From: Hydractinia symbiolongicarpus
Lineage: Eukaryota > Cnidaria > Hydrozoa > Anthoathecata > Hydractiniidae
NCBI RefSeq assembly: GCF_029227915.1
Contig: NC_079886.1
Location: 17,088,501-17,152,500 of the forward strand
DNA: 64,000 nucleotides
Direction: 5' to 3'
Shown: piece after piece, positions 46,162 through 57,035 of the stretch
Position numbering within the stretch: the stretch's first letter is position 1
Layout: each line of letters starts with the position of its first letter
Made by a program: the position numbers and the translations under genes
Notes under the pieces: model-generated
The model's database searches: none
Seen by the model: only the letters and a program-made list of their open reading frames with translations
What the model was told of the DNA's origin: nothing

Positions 46162-46213
46162 CAACCTCATACCCAGGGCTTCTTGTACTTGATACCGCTG
46201 GAAATAAGGTTGA
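46162..46213. mobile_element. Degenerate short copy of the CAACCTCG foldback family
   Basis: Begins CAACCTCATACCCAGGGCTT and ends GCTGGAAATAAGGTTG. The ends pair as in the 95-bp element at 45203-45297 but the middle is shorter and the arms are mutated. Confidence 0.5.
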
Positions 46214-46261
46214 CTTGTTGAAGTTTATTTATATTCGTCTAAAGGCTAAAATACACGGTAA

Positions 46262-47166
46262 AGCCTGTGTCACACTTATGAAGCAGATGCAGAAGCAAGT
46301 GAAGTAAGCATGTGCAGTTAGTGTGAAGCAAGAGGTAAAGCAAGTAGCTTACACTAGCGCAAGAAGATCACTTGCAATCTTTTGTTAAACATGGTGAAGA
46401 GGAGTATTTAATTATGATTTTGGGATATTTGTTGTTGAAAAAACGACGGCGCAAGCGACGAGAAAAAACTCTAAATATTTCAAGAAAAGTATGGGTTCGC
46501 AAAATTTTTAAGCATCGTGAACAACGTGGTGTTTACCATACGCTGGTTCAAGAAGTGTTGCTTGGGGACAGAGAAACTTATTTCAAGTTAGAATTTTATA
46601 TAATTTTTTAGCATAAGTTTGTGGAAAGAATTTGTTTTATATAATAACTTTTTGCAGGTATCTTCGAAGGTCGCCTGAGTTTTTCCAGTACCTCTTAAAT
46701 GTTTTTGGTCCATCGATAGCAAAGAATGATACTCGATTTAGAAAAGCTATTTCTCCTGCTGAACAATTATCTTTAACAATTCATTATCAAGCTCGGAGTC
46801 TTTTGTTTTTATCTTTGGGGTCTTTATCGGATTTATCATACAAAATTATACATTTCCTGACAACTTCGGCAAGTTTTTCATCTGCCATATTTGTTATTAT
46901 GATAAGTTCTGTTTTTTTGTTTTTGTTTTTTATCATTTGCTTCACTTGCGCACCTTGCATTACCTGCTCACACTACAAAAATCATGAAGCAAGCATGAAG
47001 CAGATGCGACAATGAAGCAAGAATATCAAATGTTTTTGATATTCTTGCTTCAACGTTTGCTTCATGCTTCACGCTAGCTTCACTTGCTTCACTTCTTGCT
47101 TCACACTAACTGCGCATGCTTACTTCACTTGCTTCTGCATCTGCTTCATAAGTGTGACACAGGCTT
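46262..47166. mobile_element. Inner Harbinger element inserted in the outer element's terminal repeat
   Basis: Long terminal inverted repeats of about 70 bp: left AGCCTGTGTCACACTTATG, then AAGCAGATGCAGAAGCAAG; right is the reverse complement with one mismatch. The element is bounded by TAA on both sides (46259-46261 and 47167-47169). It interrupts the terminal repeat of the outer element within 20 bases of its end. It carries part of a HARBI1-like transposase gene but lacks the DDE domain. Confidence 0.85.
46372..46840 (+). pseudogene. HARBI1-like transposase N-terminal fragment
   Basis: Two coding pieces are separated by a short intron. The first (46372 to about 46590) has KVWVRKIFKHREQRGVYHTL followed by LVQEVLLGDRETYF. 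The second (about 46660-46840) has YLRRSPEFFQYLLNVFGPSI and ISPAEQLSLTIHYQA. This is the helical region before the nuclease in Harbinger transposases. The catalytic DDE domain is entirely missing, so the product cannot transpose DNA. It lies within the inner element. Confidence 0.75.
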
Positions 47167-47899
47167 TAAGTTTAAACGAACCGTTTAAATGTAAGATAAA
47201 AAAAACTACCGTGTAAACAGCGAAGATGTACAACTTTTTTCGGTTTTATAATTCTTTTTAAAAAGTTGGACATGTTCATCTTTTGCTAAGTTTTTTCTAT
47301 TGAAATTAACAGAATGATTAATGAGTTATTGTTTAAACTGAAGATTTGAGCATATTTTTTTTTTATTTCTAATCATAACTACGATGGCCCCTATGATGGC
47401 TCACTTCTCTTCTTAATAAAAACACTTCTCTTCTTAGTCAAAACACTTCTCTTCTTTCCTCTGAAATCTTCTCTTCCGTTCGAAACACTTCTCTTCCAAA
47501 GTAAGAAACACTTCTCTTCCATGAACTCAAAAAATTCCCAGACCCAATTCCGGTCCGGAATATCGATTGAGCTAGATTTCGCTAGCCCACGTTTTTTACC
47601 CTGCTGCTGCTGTATACCTGCAACGGAATATTTACATGTTTTTCTTTGGTATTCATTGTGAAAAGAGAGTTTTTTAAAAAAACTTATACATTTTAACTTA
47701 ACGTGTAGGTGTATTACTTGCAACGAAACTTATAAGTTTTTTCTTACAACTAAACAGTCTGTTTAAACTTACCGTGTATTTTAGCCTTAAAAAGTGGGAA
47801 GATGCTTTATCCAAAATACCATTCCGTGGTTTAAAATTTTAAAATTAACTCTTTTTTAAAATACTTCTGCATTAAATATGGCTTCCTTTAGACGCACTT

Positions 47900-48800
47900 A
47901 TTACCCAGATCCCCGATTTACCCAGATTTTATTGGTAATTGAGCAGCAGTGTCATTAAACTGCTCCTGCTCCGTTGGTACATCATAAATGACAGATGGAT
48001 CGTATTCAGGGAACTCTTCAACTACAGACGTCGCATGATTTTCTTCTTTTTTAGAGACAATGTTGATTATGGATGAAAACTTTTTTTTTCATCAGCCAAA
48101 CCGACTCTTCCCGAAAACGCCGATTTTTTTGGTTTTGGTTTTGGGAGAGGTTGGAATTTTTTACTTAAATATGTTGATCCTATAACTTTTGGTCTTTCCA
48201 CAACCAAATTGTCTTCCTTGGGAGCATGAAATGATAGATCATTTAAAGCCTGAGTCAAGGTTTCATGAAGATGGTCTAGTGCATCATTATCATACACTAT
48301 GAATGACAAGCTCTTGATTTGGTTTAAATTTCTCTGCAACACGAGGCCTTAAACCTATTTGGGAAACATATTTTAGGAACAGAATCTATTAAAACGGACT
48401 CGGTTTCGACATCATTAATGTCTATAAAATCGTTCTACATTTGGTTATCTTCTAAAGTAACCTCCTTGCTAACAACTTCATGATCCAAGATGAAAAAAGG
48501 AGATAAAGTGTATCGCGACGATAAAGATTTCCAGGATACATCTGCGACATTGCCACTAATGACGGATGTGCTACAGGGCAACAAGGTTTTACGCCAATCC
48601 AAGCAAGACATGACGGATAGTTGTTTTCGTCACCCAAAAAAACCGTGTAGTTATCAGCCGGGACAGAACTTCGTACCAAAAAGGTTTTTTTCCAACAATC
48701 ACAAAAGGAGTTCCGGACCAAAGGATTTGTTGGGGTGACTCCTTGTTCTTGATATCTTCGAAGAGAATCTTGTGATATTTTAAATTAATATCCAAAAAAT
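47900..48800 (-). pseudogene. SWIM-domain (MULE/ZSWIM-like) C-terminal pseudogene
   Basis: Minus-strand pieces in shifting frames read QQILWSGTPFVIVGKK, then a SWIM-like SCLDWRKTLLPC (final His lost), then DVSWKSLSSRYTLSPFFILD. A Ser/Glu-rich tail and a C-terminal stretch with TLTQALNDLSFHAPKE and EFPEYDPSVIYDVPTEQEQ follow. The W..LPC and W-x-SL..SPFF-x-LD pattern is that of SWIM zinc fingers in ZSWIM/MULE-transposase-related proteins. A TAG and at least two frameshifts break it. No MULE transposase core was found nearby. Confidence 0.45.
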
Positions 48801-49441
48801 TAAGTTGTTAACACACACAAAGATTTTCTTTTTTAAAGAAGACTACTGCTTTTTGTTTCTCTTGGTCAAAAGATCAATCTTTTTTATTATAACTTAAAAC
48901 TCACCAGCAACTCCGAATGATTTATCTTTTTGATAAACAGAGAGAAATGATAATGATTTTATCTCGAGATTTCTAACTGCTACATCGACATCTTGACGTA
49001 ATTCTAATAATAATTTAAATTTAAAACCACGGAATCGCATTTTGGATAAAGCATCTTCCTAAAAAGTGTAACTTTACAACTATAATGTGACGGGAGAATA
49101 TTGACGGCCCCATCATGAACCCCGGCGCGCGCCACAGCATGTTTATACTCATTTCGAGGAATCCTGATATTCAATATAATAGATAGATGGACCTTATGTA
49201 GTTTTGAGGAATCCTGATATTCACTACATTGAGAGACAAAGATGGCGGTCAAGATTCGTTACAAAACATATAAAGCCTGGCTGTTGTGAATTTTTTTTGT
49301 GTGGTATTGTTGCTATTTGCTGTTGTTTGTGTGTCTGTATAAAGCGCAATTAACATTCAAATTAAGATCCAAACCATTTTGTTGCACATTTTTAGGTTAG
49401 AAAAAAGAAGGAACAGGTTTTAGCTAGACTTTACACCAGTT
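48801..49441. other. Intergenic, no supported gene
   Basis: AT-rich, motif-free. A direct repeat GAGGAATCCTGATATTCA occurs at 49157-49174 and 49206-49223. Confidence 0.4.
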
Positions 49442-50034
49442 AGGGATCAAATAGCAAATTAGGATATCATAAACTAATAAGGCTATTCGCCAAATTAGGA
49501 GAGGAAATCCTAACCTAACTTGGCTATGCTATCCTTATTAGGCTATGAAAATTTTTTAAAACCAAAAAATCACCGTTAACGCGCTATCCGCATCTTTATT
49601 TCACTCTTTTTTTGTGCAGCCAAATTTAAAAGATATTGACCAAAATCGTTAAAATATTTTGTGTATAGTCTAATTAGCTTATGATGGCCTAGCTAGGAGA
49701 TTCTTTCCCAGCCAAACATTGTCTCTCCGCAACCACCATTTTGAAAACCACATTTCGTTTGACATCCTTATTTAGGCTATTTGGTATCCTAATTAGGTCA
49801 TTCTTGCAGGAATTAAATATTTTGTCGACCTGTCGTTAGTTTTCGTTGAATTTTTGATGAGTTATGCGCAGCATTGGTAAGAATCAAAACAGCAAGTAAT
49901 ATGGCGCGAATGTACATATTTTTTTTCAAAAGTTAAAAATATGATTTCATATCCTAATTAGTCTATCAGCTTGGGTTAATTAGGAGATGATAGCCTAATT
50001 ATTAGGTTACGTAACCTAATTTGCTGTTTTCCCT
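49442..50034. mobile_element. MITE with AGGGA..AGCAAATTAGG ends
   Basis: Left end AGGGATCAAATAGCAAATTAGG; right end, reversed, AGGGAAAACAGCAAATTAGG. The interior repeats CCTAATTAGG-like motifs in both orientations and has no coding content. No target duplication could be recognised, so the superfamily is unknown. Confidence 0.65.
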
Positions 50035-50523
50035 GACTGAAGGTGGCTAGGTTAAAAAACAAAGCTTGAACATTGCTGTAGTTTTTCTAAATTTTAGACT
50101 AAAATGACAAGAAAGCTATAGACCTATTTCTGTGTGACGTCACATTGTTGTCATTACCAGGCCTCAACCCGGACAGGAGTCAAAACAAACCGCGATTTGC
50201 TGTGAAATGCATAAATAATTGCTTCTTCCTTGTTCTCAGATATACTGAAATAAATAACAAGCTTGTTTTCCCTCTGACTTGTATCTTCTATAATAAATCT
50301 AATGTTTTGATTCTGTTTTTTTTCAACTGGATTGTAAAGACGAAGGTTTCAGAAAAATATAAAAACAATCATTATGGCTACGTATAACAATATCATTTTC
50401 TCTTTATAGTATCTTTTGATTGGTTGCAACGAAAAGGTGTGGGGTATCGAGTCAAACATGATTGCGATTTTTTTTTTCTAGGAACCAATCATTTTCCACT
50501 TCAAAGTTGAATGTGCACGTGAG

Positions 50524-51262
50524 TTTAATTGCTTTGGGTTCCAGAATAATAACACAAATTGATAGAAACAATGTATTTCTGTTGGAATGAGTAGATACAA
50601 CACATTCAGTATGCGTAGACTATTTATAAAATTTTTGGGGAATGGGTAGGAATGAAGGTGCCTCCTTCGTGCTCCGTCATATGCACAAATATATAATGCA
50701 TAACCTGAGCGTCAGGTTATGCGTTATAGGCGTTTTCATGCCCTGAGCGTCAGGTGCATGAGACAGATGAGATGCACTGAGCGTCAGATGCATCGACATG
50801 TCCTGAGCGTCAGGCACATGCTAATTATGGTGTTCTCTTCCATACCCTGAGCGTCAGGTGTATGAGAGATGCCCTGAGCGTCAGGGGCTTCATCATGCCC
50901 TGAGCGTCAGGCGCATGTTTCTTATTCACATAATGACTACACTAGAGATGCCCTGAGCGTCAGGTGCATCGACATGTCCTGAGCGTCAGGTACATGCTAA
51001 TTACTGGTGTTTTTATTCATACCCTGAGCGTCAGGTGTATGAGAGATGCCCTGAGCGTCAGGGACTTCATCATGCCCTGAGCGTCAGGCGCATGTTTCTT
51101 ATTCACATGATGACTACACTAGAGATGCCCTGAGCGTCAGGTGCATCGACATGTCCTGAGCGTCAGGCACATGCTAATTACTTGTGTTCTTATTCTACAA
51201 TGACTTTTATCATTACATTACTTGCCTAAACGGCTGACGAAGGAGGCCCAACACACCCACCA
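50524..51262. repeat. Palindrome array, copy A (14 palindromes)
   Basis: A unit begins TTTAATTGCTTTGGGTTCCA and ends ACGAAGGAGGCCCAACACAC. Between about 50700 and 51180 it holds 14 short palindromes, each with the core CCTGA-GCG-TCAGG (once CTGAGCGTCAG). Each is extended by flanks that pair with each other: GCATAA/TTATGC, CATGC/GCATG, CATGT/ACATG, CATAC/GTATG, GATGC/GCATC. One extra base usually sits after TCAGG. A five-palindrome higher-order unit recurs. The edges GCCTCCTTCGT (50660) and ACGAAGGAGGC (51239) are themselves inverted. Non-coding. Confidence 0.9.
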
Positions 51263-51592
51263 ATTAAATTAGAGGCTCCCTACAGACTTGTTGTTTCTAC
51301 CTCTGGACTAAAACCCTGACATAACATGAGCCAAAAGAAATGTCAGGGAAACCTTGAGGCAGAAGCAATTTGTCTGGTTATGTTGTGCTGCGTGCTCACA
51401 TAACAGTTGTGATGTGGTTGTCTTTAGTTGCATTGGAGAGGTTCATGATATTTCCATTTCGACTCGAGTCCATTGCACCACGATGATTGAATTGGTATCT
51501 CATCCACCATTAGTAGGCGTGTTGATGACATAAAATAAAAAAAAAGAAATAGGTGAAAAAAATCAATCTATAAAAGGGTGGGAGGGTGGGTA

Positions 51593-51860
51593 ACTGTAAG
51601 CTGTAAGGTACATCTGAAGAACTTGTGCAGTGTGGGATGTTGGGTTCTTATATGCAACCATTAATAATCAAGACCTGGGTAGGGTCCAGTTCCTTTACAG
51701 GCAAGTGAGACTAATAACCCTGGCAATCTTTAAGATTAGGTCTATAGGTAGAAACCACCCCCACTGTGTCAGGCTCTACATGACATGTTTAATGACTAAG
51801 GTAAACCTAATGTATATTAACCACAATACTAAAGAACTGTAATTCTGTCACCACAATTAA
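51593..51860 (+). repeat. Dispersed repeat, interrupted copy (left part)
   Basis: Nearly identical to 59377-59644. The right part of the same repeat resumes at 53362-53393, after the Harbinger-type element. The shared open frame of 70 codons (51630 and 59414) is a by-product of the repeat identity and shows no protein family. Confidence 0.85.
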
Positions 51861-53361
51861 GGGATCGTCTCATAATGTTCGTACGTAGTTCGTATAATTC
51901 GTATAAAAAACTTCGTATCGATTTATTAAATCTTTCGTATCATTTTATTTTTAATACGAACTTTTTCGTATCATCAAAATTACAAGTTCGTATAAAGTTC
52001 GTATCATTTAAAATAAAGTTCGTATGTAGTTCGTATCATTTTTAAAGAAGTTCGTATAAAAATTTGCTTCTACGAAGTTCGTTTATTATAATTGGACTAT
52101 TATCTATAGTTTTATATTGAAATTTTTTCAACAATTATAAAGTTCGTTTCGTTATACGAACTTCGTTTATTCTAATTGGATTTATTATCTAAGGTCTTTA
52201 AGGATCGTCTCCACGGCATCGTAGAAAGCAAAAACATCTCTGTAGATCGTTTAAAAATCATGAAAACAGGATCGTAGAAAGCGAAAAGATCACTGTGGAA
52301 CGTTTAAAATTCATGAAAACGGGATCATAGAAAGCGAAAGAATCGCCGTAAATCGTTTAAAAATCATGAAAACGGGATCGTAGAAACCGAAAAGATCGCC
52401 GTAGATCGTTTAAAAATCATGAAAACAGGATCGCATAAAGCGAAAAGATCGCCGTAGATCGTTTAAAAATCATGAAAACAGGATCGTATAAAGCGAAAAG
52501 ATCGCCGTAGATCGTTTAAAAATCATGAAAACTGGAGCGTATAAAGCGAAAAGATCGCCGCAGATCGTTTAAAAATCATGAAAACGGGATCGTAAAAGCT
52601 AAGAGATCGCGGTAGATCGTTTAAAAATCATGAAAACGGGATCGTAGAAAACGAAAAGAACGCCGTAAATCGTTTAAAAATCATGAAAACGGGATCGTAA
52701 AAGCTAAGAGATCGCGGTAGATCGTTTAAAAATCATGAAAACGGGATCGTAGAAACCGAAAAGATCGCCGTAGATCGTTTAAAAATCATGAAAACAGGAT
52801 CGTATAAAGCGAAAAGATCGCCGTAGATCGTTTAAAAATCATGAAAACTGGATCGTATAAAGCGAAAAGATCGCCGCAGATCGTTTAAAATCATGAAAAC
52901 GGGATCGTATAAAGCGAAAAGATCGCCGTAGATCGTGCAGATTGAACCTATGAATATGCAATTTTACTAGTCTTTTCAAAGAAGTCAACCTCGTATATTT
53001 TACTTTTTTTATTTCTGGTTTCGTTTAAAGTGCGTATCATTTCTTTTCGTCTTTAAAAAAAAATCGTTTAATTCTTTTGTTTCTGGTTTCGTTATTATGC
53101 GCAATCACGCTGGTACTTTTGAAGTTCGTTTCAAGATCGTATAGCAATTTACTTTGTTCAAGGTTCGTATCATTTCATTTTGTACGGTAAAAAAACTTCG
53201 TTTAAGTTCGTATCATATATTAACAAAGTTCGTATAAACTTCGTTTACATTTTTTATTTTAAACGAAGCACTTCGTATGACATTCGTTTCACGAAACGAA
53301 GTACTTCGTAGCGTTCGTATAATTATACGAAAAAAACATACGAACATTTTGAGACGATCCC
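51861..53361. mobile_element. Harbinger-type 1.5-kb element with internal 53-bp minisatellite
   Basis: Ends GGGATCGTCTCATAATGTTC and GAACATTTTGAGACGATCCC are inverted repeats, flanked by TAA (51858-51860 and 53362-53364). The paralogous copy at 59642-59644 has a single TAA and no insert, which proves the insertion and the triplet duplication. The interior is saturated with TTCGTAT/ATACGAA motifs at both ends, with a minisatellite in the middle. No transposase frame, so non-autonomous. Confidence 0.92.
52204..52940 (+). repeat. 53-bp minisatellite, about 14 copies
   Basis: The unit reads GGATCGTAGAAAGCGAAAAG, then ATCGCCGTAGATCGTTTAAA and AATCATGAAAAC. Variants replace TAGAAAGCG with TATAAAGCG or TAAAAGCTAAG. 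It lies inside the Harbinger-type element at 51861-53361. Confidence 0.9.
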
Positions 53362-53393
53362 TAACATGAGCAAAACTTGCAGTTTAGCTCCAT

Positions 53394-54283
53394 TTAATTG
53401 CTTTGGGTTCCAGAATGATAACACAAATTGATAGAAACAATGTATTTCTGTTGGAATGAGTAGATACAACACATTCAGTATGCGTAGACTATTTATAAAA
53501 TTTTTGGGGAATGGGTAGGAATGAAGGTGCCTCCTTCGTGCTCCGTCATATGCACAAATATATAATGCATAACCTGAGCGTCAGGTTATGCGTTATAGGC
53601 GTTTTCATGCCCTGAGCGTCAGGTGCATGAGACAGATGAGATGCACTGAGCGTCAGATGCATCGACATGTCCTGAGCGTCAGGCACATGCTAATTATGGT
53701 GTTCTCTTCCATACCCTGAGCGTCAGGTGTATGAGAGATGCCCTGAGCGTCAGGGGCTTCATCATGCCCTGAGCGTCAGGCGCATGTTTCTTATTCACAT
53801 AATGACTACACTAGAGATGCCCTGAGCGTCAGGTGCATCGACATGTCCTGAGCGTCAGGTACATGCTAATTATGGTGTTTTTATTCATACCCTGAGCGTC
53901 AGGTGTATGAGAGATGCCCTGAGCGTCAGGGACTTCATCATGCCCTGAGCGTCAGGCGCATGTTTCTTATTCACATGATGACTACACTAGAGATGCCCTG
54001 AGCGTCAGGTGCATCGACATGTCCTGAGCGTCAGGCACACGCTAATTACTGGTGTTTTTATTCATACCCTGAGCGTCAGGTGTATGAGAGATGCCCTGAG
54101 CGTCAGGGGCTTCATCATGCCCTGAGCGTCAGGCGCATGTTTCTTATTCACATGATGACTACACTAGAGATGCCCTGAGCGTCAGGCGCATCGACATGTC
54201 CTAATTACTTGTGTTCTTATTCTACAATGACTTTTATCATAACATTACTTGCCTAAACGGCTGACGAAGGAGGCCCAACACAC
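53394..54283. repeat. Palindrome array, copy B (18 palindromes)
   Basis: A direct duplicate of copy A (50524-51262) with the same edges and the same order of palindromes, but one extra five-palindrome higher-order unit (18 palindromes in total) and a few substitutions. It begins exactly where the dispersed repeat ends at 53393. Confidence 0.9.
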
Positions 54284-55020
54284 CCAAATTCCCCCATATT
54301 GTAAAAAGGAACAATAAGAAGAAACACACTATTGCATAATTCTCCAATATGACGTGATGCAATGTAATAACACAATAATAAATTCACATATGTAATTGAC
54401 TGACACTGCCACACTTATTGCACCAACACTCACAGCTGATATTACACAATGCAGTCATAAAAAAAATTAATTTTGAATAAAGAAACTGTTAACGTTAAAT
54501 AATATTAAGACAATTTAAATATGTCAACAAATTACACTGAACACACTAAAGAAGCCTCACATTCCATAGCCTAGTGATCTTATTAATCATTGGCAATATT
54601 ATTATACCAGTTTTCTAAAACATTGTAATTAAGTGAATATATCTGCGATAACAGTCACATCCTGGTTAACCAGATCTTACAGACTCCAAATGAAATTTTT
54701 TAACTTGATATGAATGTTAAGAATGTTATTGTCCTATGAACTAAAATCATGTGGTGATAAGTGTGTGAGAGGATTCCATTTGTGTTTGGTAGGAGAGATG
54801 TACTTAAAAATGGCTGGAAATGTCACTGATACTAAGTAATGCAACATAGTTTTATCATAGTTAGGAAATTGACTATCCCTCTAAAACAACAAGATCTCAG
54901 ATAGATGAGCTGGAGTAATTGGTAGGCAAAGTACATGTATGTTACGCAAGCCTCCTGCTAAGCAGTCGGTTGAGCCTGGAGTTTAAAATTTCAAAAACTA
55001 GTTTGTGATAACACAATAAT
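54284..55020. other. Intergenic, no supported gene
   Basis: AT-rich sequence between palindrome arrays B and C. No family motif in any frame. Confidence 0.45.
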
Positions 55021-55220
55021 AACTGGTTTCTCATTCATACCCTGAGCGTCAGGTGTATGAGAGATGCCCTGATCTTCAGATGCTTCATCATGCCCTGAGC
55101 GTCAGGCACATGTTTCTTATTCACATGATAACTGCACTAGAGATGCCCTGAGGGTCAGGTGCATCAACATGTTTTGAGCGTCAGGTACATGCTAATTACT
55201 GGTGTTCTTATTCTACTTTA
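55021..55220. repeat. Palindrome array, decayed copy C (5 palindromes)
   Basis: Five degenerate palindromes (for example GCCCTGAGGGTCAGGTGC and TTTTGAGCGTCAGGTACATG) in the same order as one higher-order unit of copies A and B, ending with the same GCTAATTACTGGTGTTCTTA tail. Confidence 0.8.
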
Positions 55221-55704
55221 TGAGAAACTCTTTTTATTCTGTCCACCCTTTTGTCTGTTATATGAAAATAAGTTTCTTAATGTTGAAGATTATCTCATCC
55301 TGCTCAAATATTTAAAGGTTTCTTAAAATTTTTGACTTTCCAAGCCTAAGGTTTCTTATAGACTGGTTTCTTATAAAAAAAAACGTGTAAAATGCATAGT
55401 TTATTCATGTTTGGCATTGTGTTATAACCATAATAACGCTCTCATATTGGACTCCAGCAAGACAAACTCTCATGGTTTTTATTTGACCATTGACACAAGG
55501 GAGGTACTCAAAGATTTTAAACCTAATTCCTGAAGTGGAAATAAAGGTGTTGACAATCGACAGCAGAACCCTTTGTATGTACGAAAACCAATACTTTCAT
55601 AAAATTGTTTGTAAATTTAGCTTCTGTTAATCCTTGTACTTATATACACTACAAGCTTTATGTAAATATTTAGACTGAAGATGACATAAGAGTAGCTCAG
55701 AACA
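55221..55704. other. Intergenic, no supported gene
   Basis: Nothing recognised. Confidence 0.4.
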
Positions 55705-57035
55705 TGTCATCATCATCATCATCATTCTCGGCTTAACGTCCGTTTTCCATGCTAGCATGGGTTGGACGGGGTATATTAATGACCCTCTTCCAATCTGATC
55801 TAGACTGTGTTAGATCTAAACTCAACTTCCTCTCTATCAAGTCTGTCCTTATAACCTCCTGCCAAGTCTTTCTCGGTCTGCCTCTGGGCTTTGCCCCAGG
55901 AACTATCAAGTCTCTACACTTTCTTACCCAATTATCCTCCTCCATTCTTTCCAAGTGCCCCAGCCAATTCAATCTTCTTATCTGGATAACATCTTTAATT
56001 CTACAGAGACTTAGCCTGCTTCTTAGCTCATCTGAACTCTTTCTGTCTCTCAGACTGGCATTACACATCCACCTAACCATTCTCATATCATTCCTTTCTA
56101 AACGGTCAAGATCTTCCTGCTTCACTGCCCATGTCTCACTACCGTACAACATAACACTTCTTACACAGGCCTCATACAACCTACCTTTTACCTCAATTGA
56201 CAGGACTCTGCTAGTCAATAAAGGAAGTAACTCTCTAAACTTTTTCCAAGCAGAACCTATCCTGCAAGTAACACTTCTTCCAACACCCCCTTCACTGCCC
56301 AACATATCACCTAAGTAACAGAAGTTCTTAACTATCTCTAACGAGCCACTGTTGTACATCATTAAAGCTGGAAACACTTCATTCTCTATAATCTCACCTT
56401 TGCAACGCTTGCATACAAACTGTATGCCAGCTCTTAACCTTCCACTAATACTACTGCACTTCTTATGTACCCAATGCTTGCAAGTCTGACAAAAAATTGA
56501 GTTACTACCAACCCCTTTCCTGCAAACTCCACAAGGCCACTTTCCAACTACAAGGTCACACTTGGCTGCAATGCTACTTATCATGACTTTAGACTTTGCT
56601 GTGTTTACCTTCAGCCCTTTCTCTTCTAGTCCTTTCTTCCACTTCTCAAACTTTTCAACTAATTCTTCCATCGACTCTGCTATGAGAACCATATCATCTG
56701 CATACAATAACTCCCATGGGCAACCTATTCTGAACTCCATCGACAGTGCTTCTAAGACTAGAATAAACAACAAAGGACTAAGTACAGAACCCTGATGTAC
56801 ACCAACATTTACATTAAATTCATCACTAAGTGAATCGTTAATCCTGACACGACTTCTAGCATTGCTGTACATAGACTGAACCATCGTAACTAGCCACTCA
56901 TCCACACCTAATTTTCTCATAGCCCACCAAATAACTTTACGTGGCACTCTATCAAAAGCTTTCTCTAAATCTACAAAGGCAAAATAGAGATTCTTTCTCT
57001 TTCCTAAATACTTTTCCTGAAGCTGTACATGTATA
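55705..57035 (-). mobile_element. 5'-truncated LINE with (GAT)n tail
   Basis: On the minus strand the element ends with a GATGATGATG microsatellite tail (55707-55725) preceded by AGCCGAGAAT. It starts inside the reverse transcriptase near 57035, so it is 5'-truncated. A short tandem-repeat tail instead of poly(A) resembles RTE-type LINEs. Confidence 0.75.
55733..57015 (-). pseudogene. Reverse transcriptase fragment with embedded PHD-like zinc finger
   Basis: The frame is open from about 57015 to 55733; the annotated ATG (56947) is internal. It begins in the palm with YFAFVDLEKAFDRVPR (motif A), then VGVHQGSVLSPLLFILVLEA and the catalytic YADD (LLYADDMVLIAES). A zinc-finger insertion follows (GVCRKGVGSNSIFCQTCKHW, then HKKC..CKRC). 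The C-terminal part has LYGSETWAVKQEDLDRLE and RPRKTWQEVI, shared by many LINE/RTE-like proteins. Fingers and endonuclease are missing through truncation, so the copy cannot move. The remaining 404+ codons have no stop. Confidence 0.85.

Larger units (their letters stand above)
46243..47787. mobile_element. Outer Harbinger-type MITE, host of a nested insertion
   Basis: Ends AGGCTAAAATACACGGTAA (left) and the reverse complement (right), flanked by TAA at 46240-46242 and 47788-47790. Removing the inner element (46262-47166) leaves about 640 bp. The left terminal repeat then continues into GTTTAAAC, as the right one does, confirming the nesting. Inside lies a minisatellite of AACACTTCTCTTC-type units (47398-47520). 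No transposase of its own. Confidence 0.85.

Noticed and set aside
50690-51190. CRISPR-like array (regular short repeats with variable parts)
   Set aside because: The repeats are palindromes with variable arms that pair with each other; spacers are not unique, there are no cas genes, and the DNA is eukaryotic.
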